Part shown: one piece after another, positions 9,526 through 17,503 of the stretch | Position numbering within the stretch: position 1 is the stretch's first letter | Layout of the letters: every line of letters begins with the position of its first letter | IMG/VR virus record: IMGVR_UViG_3300044715_000558 | Coordinates: 1 to 25,798 of that record | From: a virus | Length of the DNA: 25,798 bases | Reading direction: 5' to 3' (one strand) | Notes under the pieces: model-generated | The model's database searches: none | What the model was told of the DNA's origin: nothing | The model's input: only the letters and a program-made list of their open reading frames with translations | Program-made: the position numbers and the translations under genes

Positions 9526-10766
9526 TATAGGAATCCCCCTGTAGTAGCAGTTTGTATTAATCTACCTGCAGCAAAGGAATCAAGATTGAAATTATCATGT
9601 AGATTTTTGCGGCTATATATTGGTTTTAACGTAATTGATATTGTACTTACTGCCGGTACTCTAGTTGCCGATGTTACTGTTTTGTATGATGATACCATTG
9701 TTTCTGCTGTGGCTTTTTTGCTGCCCCATTGCGGTGCAAATTCCATGCCTTGATTATCAAGTGTATTCACTACGCTCATAGGTGTTGTTGGTGCTGCTAA
9801 CGATTCTGTTAATGTTGTTGTTTCGACAGGAATTTGTATGTAGTCAACTTCGTTTGGCATGGTATGCGTAAAGTTAGTTATTACACACGGCACATGAGGG
9901 AAATAATGGCTACCGTAGCCATCTAAGAATACAATCGGTGGCGGGTTACCTGCATTCGCTCCCTGCCCAAAGAACATTTTAGTTGCCGATCTAAAAAAGT
10001 AGATAGCGGCTAGTAAGTATTTTCCTTCATCAATACCTTGTACTGTAAATTCGCCGCCGATGGTAATATCACTTACTTCACTATTAGTGTAAAATTGTTG
10101 CGAATAGTTGCTGTGTACTGGAGTAGTAGGACTATAGTTGGCTACATGTGATACTTGTATACTTGGTGTGTATGGAAATATCACTCCGTTAGTTTCTTTT
10201 AACGGCGCCATAAGGTTGTTAGGATTTGATAAATTTGAGGCTTTATAAAATATAGTTGCTTTATCTGCTAAACTTATACGCACTCGCCAGTCGGCATCTG
10301 CCGCTGCTCCGCCGGCTGCAGAATTTGTATCTTGTATTGCTATCGAAGGATCGCTTTTTGTTGCTGCTACAGCGGCATTATCTGGTAGAAGACTACGTCT
10401 AGCATCTTCTGATTCATAGGAGTTGACATCTTTTGATGGATCAGCTCCGCCACCGCTCCATTCAACCTGATCCCCGTAGAAACCGCCTCTAAAATCTGCG
10501 CCCTGATTGTAATTCTCAGATACTGCTGCGCGGCCGCCAATTGAATCTGTTCCTGTTAAATATGCACTAGGGTTACTTGGATTATAGCCGCCGCCACTGC
10601 TTAGTGTTTGTTCACCGTTATATCCGCCAGCAAAACTTGGAGCATAAGCGCCAGTATAGTTTTGTGGGGCATACGGATTGTATCCACCATTGGTAGATTC
10701 AACTTGACCAGGTACGTATCCGCCTCTATTGTCGTATACGGGTGCGTCTGTAGGATTTAGAGCCAT
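9525..10766 (-). CDS. Baseplate tail-tube initiator (gp48/gp54 type)
   Basis: A 413-residue protein, first gene of the minus-strand tail operon. The structured part starts near residue 158 (DWRVRISLADKATIFYKASN) and continues through VIFPYTPSIQVSHVANYSPT, NSEVSDITIGGEFTVQGIDE and YFPHVPCVITNFTHTMPNEV. These resemble the tube-like fold shared by T4 gp48 and gp54, which sit on the hub and start tail-tube polymerisation. I cannot decide between gp48 and gp54, and only one such gene is present here. Residues 1-115 are an unusual Gly/Tyr/Asn/Ser-rich segment with repeated GGYN units (27-30, 47-50, 59-62). AGAGG lies 8 bases before the ATG, and a near-consensus late promoter is at 10783-10796. Confidence 0.75.
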   Translation of the reverse strand: MALNPTDAPVYDNRGGYVPGQVESTNGGYNPYAPQNYTGAYAPSFAGGYNGEQTLSSGGGYNPSNPSAYLTGTDSIGGRAAVSENYNQGADFRGGFYGDQVEWSGGGADPSKDVNSYESEDARRSLLPDNAAVAATKSDPSIAIQDTNSAAGGAAADADWRVRISLADKATIFYKASNLSNPNNLMAPLKETNGVIFPYTPSIQVSHVANYSPTTPVHSNYSQQFYTNSEVSDITIGGEFTVQGIDEGKYLLAAIYFFRSATKMFFGQGANAGNPPPIVFLDGYGSHYFPHVPCVITNFTHTMPNEVDYIQIPVETTTLTESLAAPTTPMSVVNTLDNQGMEFAPQWGSKKATAETMVSSYKTVTSATRVPAVSTISITLKPIYSRKNLHDNFNLDSFAAGRLIQTATTGGFL

Positions 10767-10782
10767 AGTAAAAACCTCTTTT

Positions 10783-10796
10783 ATAGTGTATTTATT
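10783..10796 (-). promoter_or_regulatory. T4-type late promoter of the baseplate operon
   Basis: On the minus strand this reads AATAAATACACTAT, 7 of 8 matches to TATAAATA, followed by the same CACTAT seen before gp20. It would start transcription close to position 10777, just upstream of the AGAGG ribosome binding site of the tube-initiator gene. It is the only clear promoter for the five-gene cluster down to gp25. Confidence 0.7.
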
Positions 10797-10839
10797 ACCG
10801 GAGAAATAGTAGCAGTTAAAGATTAATCACATAAATAGG

Positions 10840-10869
10840 TTGTATAGTGCAATGCTATTATGTTATACT
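10840..10869 (+). promoter_or_regulatory. Sigma70-type promoter of gp55
   Basis: TTGTAT (10840-10845), an 18-base spacer and TATACT (10864-10869), with TG one base before the -10 element (an extended -10). Initiation near 10876 would leave a leader of about 15 bases carrying AAAAGGA before the GTG start at 10891. A CATAAATA octamer at 10830-10837 could be an additional late promoter. Confidence 0.55.
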
Positions 10870-10890
10870 AATTAAAAGGAACCAAACACT

Positions 10891-11784
10891 GTGGCTCGTA
10901 AAATTAATTATCTCAACAACAAAGACATATTAAAAGAAATAGCAAAAAGTAAATTAGCATATTGTAGCTTCATTAATAAAGAAGTAACCGTATACGATGC
11001 TATTGTATCAAATGTTAGTGCAATAAACAAAAAATCCGTAGCAGAAGCAAGAGCAACACGTGCAACTAGGTTAGCTAAAGAAGCACAAGAAGCCGAGCTT
11101 TTACTAGGTAACAAACGCAAATTAGACGAATTTGCAATTCCTGTAGAAAATATTCCAGTAACTGATATTGTATTCCGTGTCATGACATGGGAACATATAC
11201 CTATCGACGAAGTTAAACAGAAAAAATCCGATGCCAAAGCTCAAGAAGCTTACGATGAGGATTTATTTGAAACTGAATATGATGAACCGGCAGTTAAGGT
11301 CAAAGGTGCTACCAAGTACGTTAAACTAAACTTTCCCCCATTCTTTCATTATTCAGTAACTGAAGAATTAACTCCTGTTATAGTAGGCAAAAGTCATTGG
11401 AAGGGCGATTTAGAAACTGGCAAGTTCAGTAGAGATCACGGACAGATGACTGCTAAGTTAGCTCATATGTTTGTTAAGCTATGTGAACGCTATGCTACTC
11501 GCAGTAACTGGCGTGGTTATACCTACAACGACGAAATGCGTAGTCAAGCATTACTACAGTTAAGTCAAATCGGCCTACAGTTTGACGAAAGTAAATCAGA
11601 CAATCCGTTTGCCTATTATACAGCAGCTATCACTAACAGCTTCACCCGTGTGCTAAACATCGAAAAACGTAATCAAAACATCCGTGATGATATTTTAGAA
11701 ATGAATAACTTTGCACCTAGTTATACTAGACAGAATCAAGGTGGTGGTTCGTGGGGTGGCGGCGGTCACGGAGCAGATGAGTAA
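10891..11784 (+). CDS. 55: Late transcription sigma factor gp55
   Basis: A 297-residue protein starting with GTG, preceded by AAAAGGA. The sigma-region-2-like part is at about 190-265: AHMFVKLCERYATRSNWRGY, TYNDEMRSQALLQLSQIGLQ, then FDESKSDNPFAYYTAAITNS and FTRVLNIEKRNQN. This is characteristic of T4-type late sigma factors, which bind host RNA polymerase and recognise the TATAAATA element. T4 gp55 has 185 residues; here there is an extra N-terminal region of about 150 residues with a charged Ala/Lys/Glu-rich helix (about 48-80) and an acidic stretch (120-132). The C-terminus is Gly-rich (GGGSWGGGGHGADE) with no obvious hydrophobic clamp-binding peptide. The last 8 bases overlap the next gene. 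The several late-type promoters in the window fit this function. Confidence 0.85.
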   Translation: MARKINYLNNKDILKEIAKSKLAYCSFINKEVTVYDAIVSNVSAINKKSVAEARATRATRLAKEAQEAELLLGNKRKLDEFAIPVENIPVTDIVFRVMTWEHIPIDEVKQKKSDAKAQEAYDEDLFETEYDEPAVKVKGATKYVKLNFPPFFHYSVTEELTPVIVGKSHWKGDLETGKFSRDHGQMTAKLAHMFVKLCERYATRSNWRGYTYNDEMRSQALLQLSQIGLQFDESKSDNPFAYYTAAITNSFTRVLNIEKRNQNIRDDILEMNNFAPSYTRQNQGGGSWGGGGHGADE

Positions 11785-13027
11785 AATCATTGAGTTGCAT
11801 CAACTAATACCAGAAACGCCCCCGGCGAATTTTTGTATTGCACCCTTTCAAAGTATTAGGCAGAACCCATACGGGCGTAATAGCCCGTGTGCGTTTGGTG
11901 CTGGCGAATGGCATCACGGTGACCTAACCCCAGAACAACGATGGGATAGTGTAGAACTAAATCAGCTTAGGGCAGAATTTATCAACGGTGATCGTCCTAG
12001 TGCGTGCCATCGTTGCTGGGCTGAAGAAGACTCGGGTAAGAAAAGTCTACGTCAGCGACAAATTGAATATTTCTCCAACGATTATGAGGACTTTATTCGT
12101 AGTGGTAAATGGCAGCAAGGCCCTAAAACAGCAGTATTTAAAAGTAGTAACGTATGTAATTTAGCCTGTAGAAGTTGTGGCGGATGGGATACCAATTCAT
12201 ATACACCCGAAGGATTATATTATCTTGAAAAATATAAGACTGAAGAGCGATCTAATGGTAAAATTGAACAATGGAATAAATTCATACCTAAGCTGCCACC
12301 TAAGCACATGGATTTTAGTCAGTACTATAGTATTGCACATAATTTAGAAAAAATTGACTTCTTCGGCGGTGATCCGTTCTTAAATACCACGCAGTTAGAT
12401 CTGTTGGAGTATCTAGTTCAACAAGGATTAAGCAAGAACATTACGTTGTATTACAGTACTAATTGTACCAATCATCCAACTGAACGATTAAAACGTGCTT
12501 GGAATAATTTCAAACGTATTGAAATTGCTATGAGCATTGACGGGGTAGAACAAGAATTTGAGTATCTAAGATGGCCAGGTAAATGGGACGAAATGAATCT
12601 AGTTGCTGATCATATATTAGGGCTTAAAGGTACCATGGATTGCGAAATTTATACTATGGCGTCAATTACTGTTAGTGTACTAAATGCAGGGTCCATTGAT
12701 CGATTGACTGCATGGGTCGAAGATAAAATTGGACCTTATTATATTAACATGGTTAACAGTCCAGCTTGGTTAGCTGTACACATAGCACCCGAATCGGTTA
12801 AGACTGCTTTAATGGCGCAGACTACTAATACAGAGTTGCTCGGTTACTTGACTTTACAAGAACATAACCCTATATTATGGAAACAATTTGTAATATGGAC
12901 TAAACGGCAGGACTTATATCGTAAGCAGAAGTTTGCCGATGCATTTCCGGAATATTTTAAATTAATACAACCCTATTGGGATCCTATTACAGATTTAAGC
13001 GAAGATAATTTTCATTCCGATAGGTAA
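11777..13027 (+). CDS. Radical SAM protein (twitch/SPASM-like), phage accessory
   Basis: A 416-residue protein if started at ATG 11777, which overlaps the end of gp55 and has GGAG 3 bases upstream. A longer TTG-started reading from 11711 lies inside gp55 and is less likely. The radical SAM motif CxxxCxxC is present as CNLACRSC (Cys127, 131, 134), followed by DFFGGDPF (194-201), which matches the GGE-type SAM-binding motif. The N-terminus has further Cys (20, 38, and CHRC at 77-80) that may form an auxiliary metal site. Such proteins are common in marine T4-like phages; their substrates are unknown. The enzyme class is well supported (4Fe-4S cluster, S-adenosylmethionine cleavage), but the reaction is not. 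The overlap suggests translational coupling to gp55. Confidence 0.8.
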   Translation: MSKIIELHQLIPETPPANFCIAPFQSIRQNPYGRNSPCAFGAGEWHHGDLTPEQRWDSVELNQLRAEFINGDRPSACHRCWAEEDSGKKSLRQRQIEYFSNDYEDFIRSGKWQQGPKTAVFKSSNVCNLACRSCGGWDTNSYTPEGLYYLEKYKTEERSNGKIEQWNKFIPKLPPKHMDFSQYYSIAHNLEKIDFFGGDPFLNTTQLDLLEYLVQQGLSKNITLYYSTNCTNHPTERLKRAWNNFKRIEIAMSIDGVEQEFEYLRWPGKWDEMNLVADHILGLKGTMDCEIYTMASITVSVLNAGSIDRLTAWVEDKIGPYYINMVNSPAWLAVHIAPESVKTALMAQTTNTELLGYLTLQEHNPILWKQFVIWTKRQDLYRKQKFADAFPEYFKLIQPYWDPITDLSEDNFHSDR

Positions 13028-13043
13028 TTTGGCTAACTTTCAC

Positions 13044-13073
13044 TAGACATCTTAAGGTTATTTCACGTATACT
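13044..13073 (+). promoter_or_regulatory. Sigma70-type promoter, possibly for a leaderless gp47 mRNA
   Basis: TAGACA (13044-13049), an 18-base spacer and TATACT (13068-13073). The predicted start, 7 bases after the -10 hexamer, is 13080, the A of the gp47 ATG. The -10 region shares TATACTAATTA with the gp55 promoter. Confidence 0.5.
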
Positions 13074-13079
13074 AATTAT

Positions 13080-14096
13080 ATGACAAACTTATTTAAAAAA
13101 GCGGCAGTTCTGACAGACATACATTTTGGCTTAAAGTCAAATAGTCAGACACACAACGATGATTGTTTAAACTTTGTTAAGTGGTTTATTAGCAAGGCTA
13201 AAGAAGAAGGTTGTGATGTTTGCTTTATGTTAGGTGACTGGCACAATAATCGAGCGGCAATTAATATCATTACCTTAAACTACAGCCTAACAGCGTTAGA
13301 ACTGTTAGGCAAAGCCTTTGAGCGTGTTATATTCATTCCTGGCAATCATGATTTATACTATAGAGACAAGCGTGATATACAGTCAGCCGAGTGGGCTAGA
13401 CATATTCCTAACATTGAAATCATTAATGATTTCTATCAAGAGGGCGATGTTAGTATTGTTCCATGGTTAGTAGGTGATGATTACAAAAAGATCCCTAAAC
13501 TTAATGCCAAATATATGTTTGGTCACTTTGAATTGCCGCATTTCTTTATGAATGCCATGGTACAAATGCCGGAACACGGCGAACTACGTGGCGAACATTT
13601 TGGGCATGTAGATCATATGTTTAGTGGACATTTCCATAAACGGCAAACTAACAAAAACATTACCTATGTTGGCAATGCATTTCCGCACAACTATGCAGAC
13701 GCTGGTGATGATGAACGTGGCATGATGATACTTACCTGGGGAGAAGAGCCCGTGTTTCATGCTTGGCCAGATCAACCCAAGTATCGTGTTTATACCCTGA
13801 GCGACATTTTAAAAACACCAGATGCACTATTGCAAAAAGGCATGCACTGTCGTGTAAACATCGATGTGGATATTTCTTATGAAGAAGCAACGTTTATTAA
13901 AGAAACATTTGTAGGCACTTATAATCTACGTGAGCTTACCTTAATTCCAGTTAAGCATACAGATATCGGCACAGATATTATGTTAGGCAATATTCAATTC
14001 GAAAGTATCGATACCATTGTAACAAGTCAACTAACAGCTATTAATAGTGATCATTACAACCCAGCACTGTTATTAGATATCTACAGGAATCTATGA
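13080..14096 (+). CDS. 47: Recombination nuclease subunit gp47 (SbcD/Mre11-like)
   Basis: A 338-residue metallophosphoesterase, close to T4 gp47 (339 residues). All nuclease motifs are visible: DIH (13-15), GDWHN (52-56), GNHD (88-91), GHFE (148-151) and GHFH (183-186), which coordinate two metal ions. With gp46 it forms the phage Mre11-Rad50-type complex that resects DNA ends for recombination-dependent replication and helps degrade host DNA. The ATG at 13080 is the only start codon after an in-frame stop at 13053, and no Shine-Dalgarno sequence lies at a usable distance. The stop overlaps the next ATG as ATGA. Confidence 0.93.
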   Translation: MTNLFKKAAVLTDIHFGLKSNSQTHNDDCLNFVKWFISKAKEEGCDVCFMLGDWHNNRAAINIITLNYSLTALELLGKAFERVIFIPGNHDLYYRDKRDIQSAEWARHIPNIEIINDFYQEGDVSIVPWLVGDDYKKIPKLNAKYMFGHFELPHFFMNAMVQMPEHGELRGEHFGHVDHMFSGHFHKRQTNKNITYVGNAFPHNYADAGDDERGMMILTWGEEPVFHAWPDQPKYRVYTLSDILKTPDALLQKGMHCRVNIDVDISYEEATFIKETFVGTYNLRELTLIPVKHTDIGTDIMLGNIQFESIDTIVTSQLTAINSDHYNPALLLDIYRNL

Positions 14097-14986
14097 TTTT
14101 TGATACCGCTAGTAAAGACATTATTTGTATAAGTTATCCGTCTGGCGGCTTTGGAAATTTTCTATACTACATATTAAGTGAATTTGCTAGTCAAACAGTT
14201 AAATTATCGGATAACAAATTAACTTTCAGCAAAGATGGAAACAGTCATAGTATTGTAATGTATACCAATACGTATTTTATGGATCCAGACGAGTTCCAAC
14301 TGCACTGCGACATTGACCCAATGAATAATAAAGTAGTAGTTCTTTGCGATAATGGAATCAACAATGACAGCTACGATAAAATAAACGTAACGTTTCCAAA
14401 TGCTAGGATTGTTCGCATAGTAATCGACCCTGCGGTTCGGCCGATAATATATCAAACCTGTATAATCAAAGCTGTAGGTCAGGATTTTAATACTAATCAT
14501 AGCCAGCATGTAAAAAACAATTGGTCTGATGCCGCAGAAGATTACGCTATAAGAGAAAATTTTACTCTATTGTATCATAACTGGTCATACGGTTGGGAGC
14601 CAAGTGAATTAGCAATCAATTTAAGTTTTGAGCAGTTATTAATACAACCAATTGATACTATAAAAGAATTAATTAATCAGTTAGATATGCAACTAGTCAA
14701 TGAAGCTAGATTAAAACTAGTGATAGATGACTGGTATATTGCCAATGCAAAATATTTTAATGTATACTCTTATACTAACTTAATTTTAACTGCATTAGAA
14801 AATAAAGAAAATATTGATATATCTCACATAGTTGACCTGCACGAACAAGGATACATTAACTACTGTATAGAAAAACAATATAATATTGAAATTCCAGTAT
14901 ATGACTACCGCAATTGGTTTCAATCTACTGAACAAATACAACAAGCAATTATTGAAATAAATGAAAAAGACCTTATTAGCAATTAG
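14093..14986 (+). CDS. Unknown protein, weakly sulfotransferase/P-loop-like, between gp47 and gp46
   Basis: A 297-residue protein whose ATG overlaps the gp47 stop (ATGA), so it is translationally coupled. The N-terminus, ICISYPSGGFGNFLYYILSE (11-30), has a strand followed by a Gly-rich loop and helix, in the place where sulfotransferase-like proteins hold the PAPS-binding loop. A second strand-like segment, NKVVVLCDNG (78-87), and ARIVRIVIDP (about 103-112) fit an alpha/beta fold. The later part is helical and Asn/Ile-rich. I do not recognise a confident family. A sulfotransferase- or glycosyltransferase-like role is a weak inference. It is not part of the T4 gp46/gp47 complex and looks like an accessory insertion. 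Confidence 0.7.
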   Translation: MIFDTASKDIICISYPSGGFGNFLYYILSEFASQTVKLSDNKLTFSKDGNSHSIVMYTNTYFMDPDEFQLHCDIDPMNNKVVVLCDNGINNDSYDKINVTFPNARIVRIVIDPAVRPIIYQTCIIKAVGQDFNTNHSQHVKNNWSDAAEDYAIRENFTLLYHNWSYGWEPSELAINLSFEQLLIQPIDTIKELINQLDMQLVNEARLKLVIDDWYIANAKYFNVYSYTNLILTALENKENIDISHIVDLHEQGYINYCIEKQYNIEIPVYDYRNWFQSTEQIQQAIIEINEKDLISN

Positions 14987-15662
14987 TGATGGCAACGGAG
15001 TCGATAACGACTTTAAAAAATGGCCAACGTTGTTACAGTTAATGACGTTAGATTCATTGCAGGTTAAAAATAAATCTGTAATTGGTGCTAGTAACGAGTT
15101 GATATTAATGCAGGTTGCAGAATCGATCGAAGCTGAAAATATCGACTGTGCAATTATCCAATGGACTATACCTACACGAATTGATTTAGTGGCTGATGAA
15201 TTTTGGAAAGAACAAGCCAGCATCGATCCTGTGTATCATTTTAATATTGTACAATCTAATAATCAAGATTGGTGGGTTACTAGTTCTAGCAACAATCAAT
15301 ATATAAAAGAATATCATAATAGATACATTAAAGAATGGCAATCAATACAGCGTAGTCAATCATATATGTTAGCTGCCGCAGCATTGTTAAAAAATAAAAA
15401 CATATCTTTTATTTTTACCTTAGCATACGAATTTAAGTTTAACGGTCCGATGGCCGGCGCTGTTGAAGATTTACCTTGGATAGAACAAGATTTAAGTAGC
15501 TTTAGGTTAATTAGCACATACAAAGACCTTGACCAAGGATTAGCACAACCGCATTCCGCTGTACAACTCGAATGGTTAGATACCATAGTCAAACCTAACT
15601 GTGATTTCATTGACTATGATACTAAAAGGTATTATAATATACAAAAGCACCTGACAAAATAA
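14961..15662 (+). CDS. SGNH-hydrolase-like protein of unknown substrate
   Basis: A 233-residue protein that overlaps the previous gene by 26 bases and ends 13 bases before gp46. Features suggesting an SGNH/GDSL-type fold are LLAISDGNG (5-13, block I position), VIGASNELI (40-48), CAIIQWTIPTRID (63-75) and a C-terminal QPHSAVQLEWLDTIVKP that places a His near the usual catalytic Asp/His block. The nucleophile would be Ser9, in place of the usual GDS. If real, it could be an acyl-esterase acting on a glycan or other acylated molecule; no substrate can be named. No good Shine-Dalgarno sequence is seen, so translation may depend on the upstream ORF. Confidence 0.65.
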   Translation: MKKTLLAISDGNGVDNDFKKWPTLLQLMTLDSLQVKNKSVIGASNELILMQVAESIEAENIDCAIIQWTIPTRIDLVADEFWKEQASIDPVYHFNIVQSNNQDWWVTSSSNNQYIKEYHNRYIKEWQSIQRSQSYMLAAAALLKNKNISFIFTLAYEFKFNGPMAGAVEDLPWIEQDLSSFRLISTYKDLDQGLAQPHSAVQLEWLDTIVKPNCDFIDYDTKRYYNIQKHLTK

Positions 15663-15675
15663 ATGACGAGACTAC

Positions 15676-17448
15676 ATGACATTTAAAATAAAAAATCTTA
15701 CAGTTAAAAACTTTATGAGCGTTGGTAATGCAACGCAAGCAGTAGACTTTGATCGCAATGACCTTACCTTAGTATTAGGTGTTAACGTTGACCTAGGTGG
15801 TGACGACAGTGGTGCACGTAACGGCACTGGTAAAACAACTATCATCAATGCCTTAAGCTACAGTCTGTTCGGACAAGCATTAACCAATATCAAACGTGAT
15901 AACTTAATTAACAAAACTAACGGTAAGAACATGTTGGTTACTGTTGAGTTTGAGCATAACGGACAAGACTATAAGATTGAACGTGGACGTAAGCCTAACA
16001 TAATGAAGTTTTATGTAGGCGATGAAGAAAAAGAAATTACAGACGAAAGTCAAGGCGATAGTAGAGAAACACAAGCTGAGATTGAACGCTTGTTAAGTAT
16101 GTCGCATAATATGTTTAAGCACATTGTTGCGCTTAATACCTACACCGAACCATTCCTTAGTCTTAAAGCCAACGATCAACGTGAAATAATCGAACAGTTA
16201 CTTGGCATCACTGTATTAAGTGAAAAGGCAGAAAAACTTAAAGAGTTGGGTCGTACCACTAAGGATGCAATACAGCAAGAAGAGTTCAATATTAAAGCCA
16301 TAAACGACGCAAATGGTCGTATTCAAGAGCAAATTGACAGCCTAAAACGTCGACAAACTATGTGGACTACCAAGCATGCAGATGACACAGTAAAACTACA
16401 AAATGCCCTTACAGAACTACGTAAAATTGACATTGAACAAGAGCTAGCGGCACATACTGCGCTTACTGCTTACAACCAACAGCGTAAAGACTTAGACGAT
16501 TTAACTAAGGCTATTTTACGTAGCGAAGCAGATATTGCCCGTGAACAAAAGACCATAGACAAAGTTACTAAAGAAATTGCTGATCTTGAAGCACATACTT
16601 GTTATGCCTGCGGACAACATTTTCACGATAGCAAACACGAAGAAGTGTTAGCGGCTAAACGTACATCACTCGAAACTGCTACAAATCAATATTTGTCAGA
16701 TGAAACGCAGTTAGCTGCATTAACTGCGGCTAAAGTAGAGATTGGTCCGCTAGGTGTTCAGCCTCGAGTATATTACGATAAAGAAGCAGATGCATTTCAT
16801 CACAAGGGTTCTATTACTAGTTTAGAAACACAGTTAGCCGCTAAGGCTACAGAAGTTGATCCATATGCTGAACAAATTGAAGAAATGACGCAGACTGCCC
16901 TAGTAGAAACTGATTTTACTACTATGAATGATCTAGTTAAGTTAAAAGAACATCAGGATTTCTTGTTAAAACTATTAACTAACAAAGATAGCTTTATCCG
17001 TAAACGTATCATTGATCAAAACTTGTCGCATTTGAATGCACGCCTAAGTCAATACTTGGATCGCATTGGATTACCGCATACAGTAACGTTCTTAAATGAT
17101 TTAAGTGTTGAGATTACAGAACTTGGACGTGAGTTAGACTTTGATAACTTGTCACGTGGTGAACGTAATCGCTTGATATTAAGTTTATCGTGGGCGTTCC
17201 GTGATGTTTGGGAAAGTTTATACAATCCGATTAACTTATTATTCATCGACGAGCTTATTGACAGCGGTATGGATAGTAGTGGAGTTGAAAGCTCATTGGG
17301 CATACTTAAAAAAATGTCGCGTGAGCACGAGAAAAGTATTTGGCTTGTTTCGCATAAAGATGAACTTGCGGGTCGAGTTAACAATATTATGACTGTAACC
17401 AAAGAAAATGGGTTTACATCATATAGTACAGACGTAGAAGTAATTTAA
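15676..17448 (+). CDS. 46: Recombination nuclease ATPase subunit gp46 (SbcC/Rad50-like)
   Basis: A 590-residue SMC-type ATPase; T4 gp46 has 560 residues. Walker A is at 46-54 (GARNGTGKT) and the ABC signature at 492-496 (LSRGE). Walker B is at 521-526 (LLFIDE), the D-loop is DSGMDSSG, and the H-loop His is 560. Between them lie two coiled-coil arms that meet at a Rad50-type zinc hook, CYAC (309-312). It works with gp47 to bind and resect DNA ends. It is the third gene after gp47, separated by two accessory ORFs. The ATG at 15676 starts at a conserved strand (FKIKNLTVKNFMSVG). Confidence 0.95.
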   Translation: MTFKIKNLTVKNFMSVGNATQAVDFDRNDLTLVLGVNVDLGGDDSGARNGTGKTTIINALSYSLFGQALTNIKRDNLINKTNGKNMLVTVEFEHNGQDYKIERGRKPNIMKFYVGDEEKEITDESQGDSRETQAEIERLLSMSHNMFKHIVALNTYTEPFLSLKANDQREIIEQLLGITVLSEKAEKLKELGRTTKDAIQQEEFNIKAINDANGRIQEQIDSLKRRQTMWTTKHADDTVKLQNALTELRKIDIEQELAAHTALTAYNQQRKDLDDLTKAILRSEADIAREQKTIDKVTKEIADLEAHTCYACGQHFHDSKHEEVLAAKRTSLETATNQYLSDETQLAALTAAKVEIGPLGVQPRVYYDKEADAFHHKGSITSLETQLAAKATEVDPYAEQIEEMTQTALVETDFTTMNDLVKLKEHQDFLLKLLTNKDSFIRKRIIDQNLSHLNARLSQYLDRIGLPHTVTFLNDLSVEITELGRELDFDNLSRGERNRLILSLSWAFRDVWESLYNPINLLFIDELIDSGMDSSGVESSLGILKKMSREHEKSIWLVSHKDELAGRVNNIMTVTKENGFTSYSTDVEVI

Positions 17449-17452
17449 TTTT

Positions 17453-17472
17453 ACCATCCATTATAGGGTGGT
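17453..17472 (+). other. Hairpin after gp46
   Basis: ACCATCC (17453-17459), loop ATTATA, GGGTGGT (17466-17472): a 7-base-pair stem with one T-G wobble, five bases after the gp46 stop. No T-run follows, so it is a weak terminator at best; it may instead stabilise the 3' end of the gp46 message. Confidence 0.45.
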
Positions 17473-17484
17473 TAAATACACATA
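17471..17484 (+). promoter_or_regulatory. Possible late promoter for the histone-H1-like gene
   Basis: GTTAAATACACATA keeps the TAAATACAC core seen in the strong late promoters before gp20 and the tube initiator but lacks the first TA. It would give the 61-aa protein gene a short leader with AAGGAG. Confidence 0.4.
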
Positions 17485-17503
17485 ACAACAAGGAGAAGTA
17501 AAC

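Noticed and set aside
6008-10538. Three copies of GCGGCCGC in AT-rich DNA
   Set aside because: All lie within structural genes in Ala- or Gly-rich coding stretches; no spacing or context suggests a functional site.
11711-11776. A TTG-started extension of the radical SAM protein into gp55
   Set aside because: The extra 22 codons lie within the gp55 reading frame region and lack conserved character; ATG 11777 has GGAG before it.
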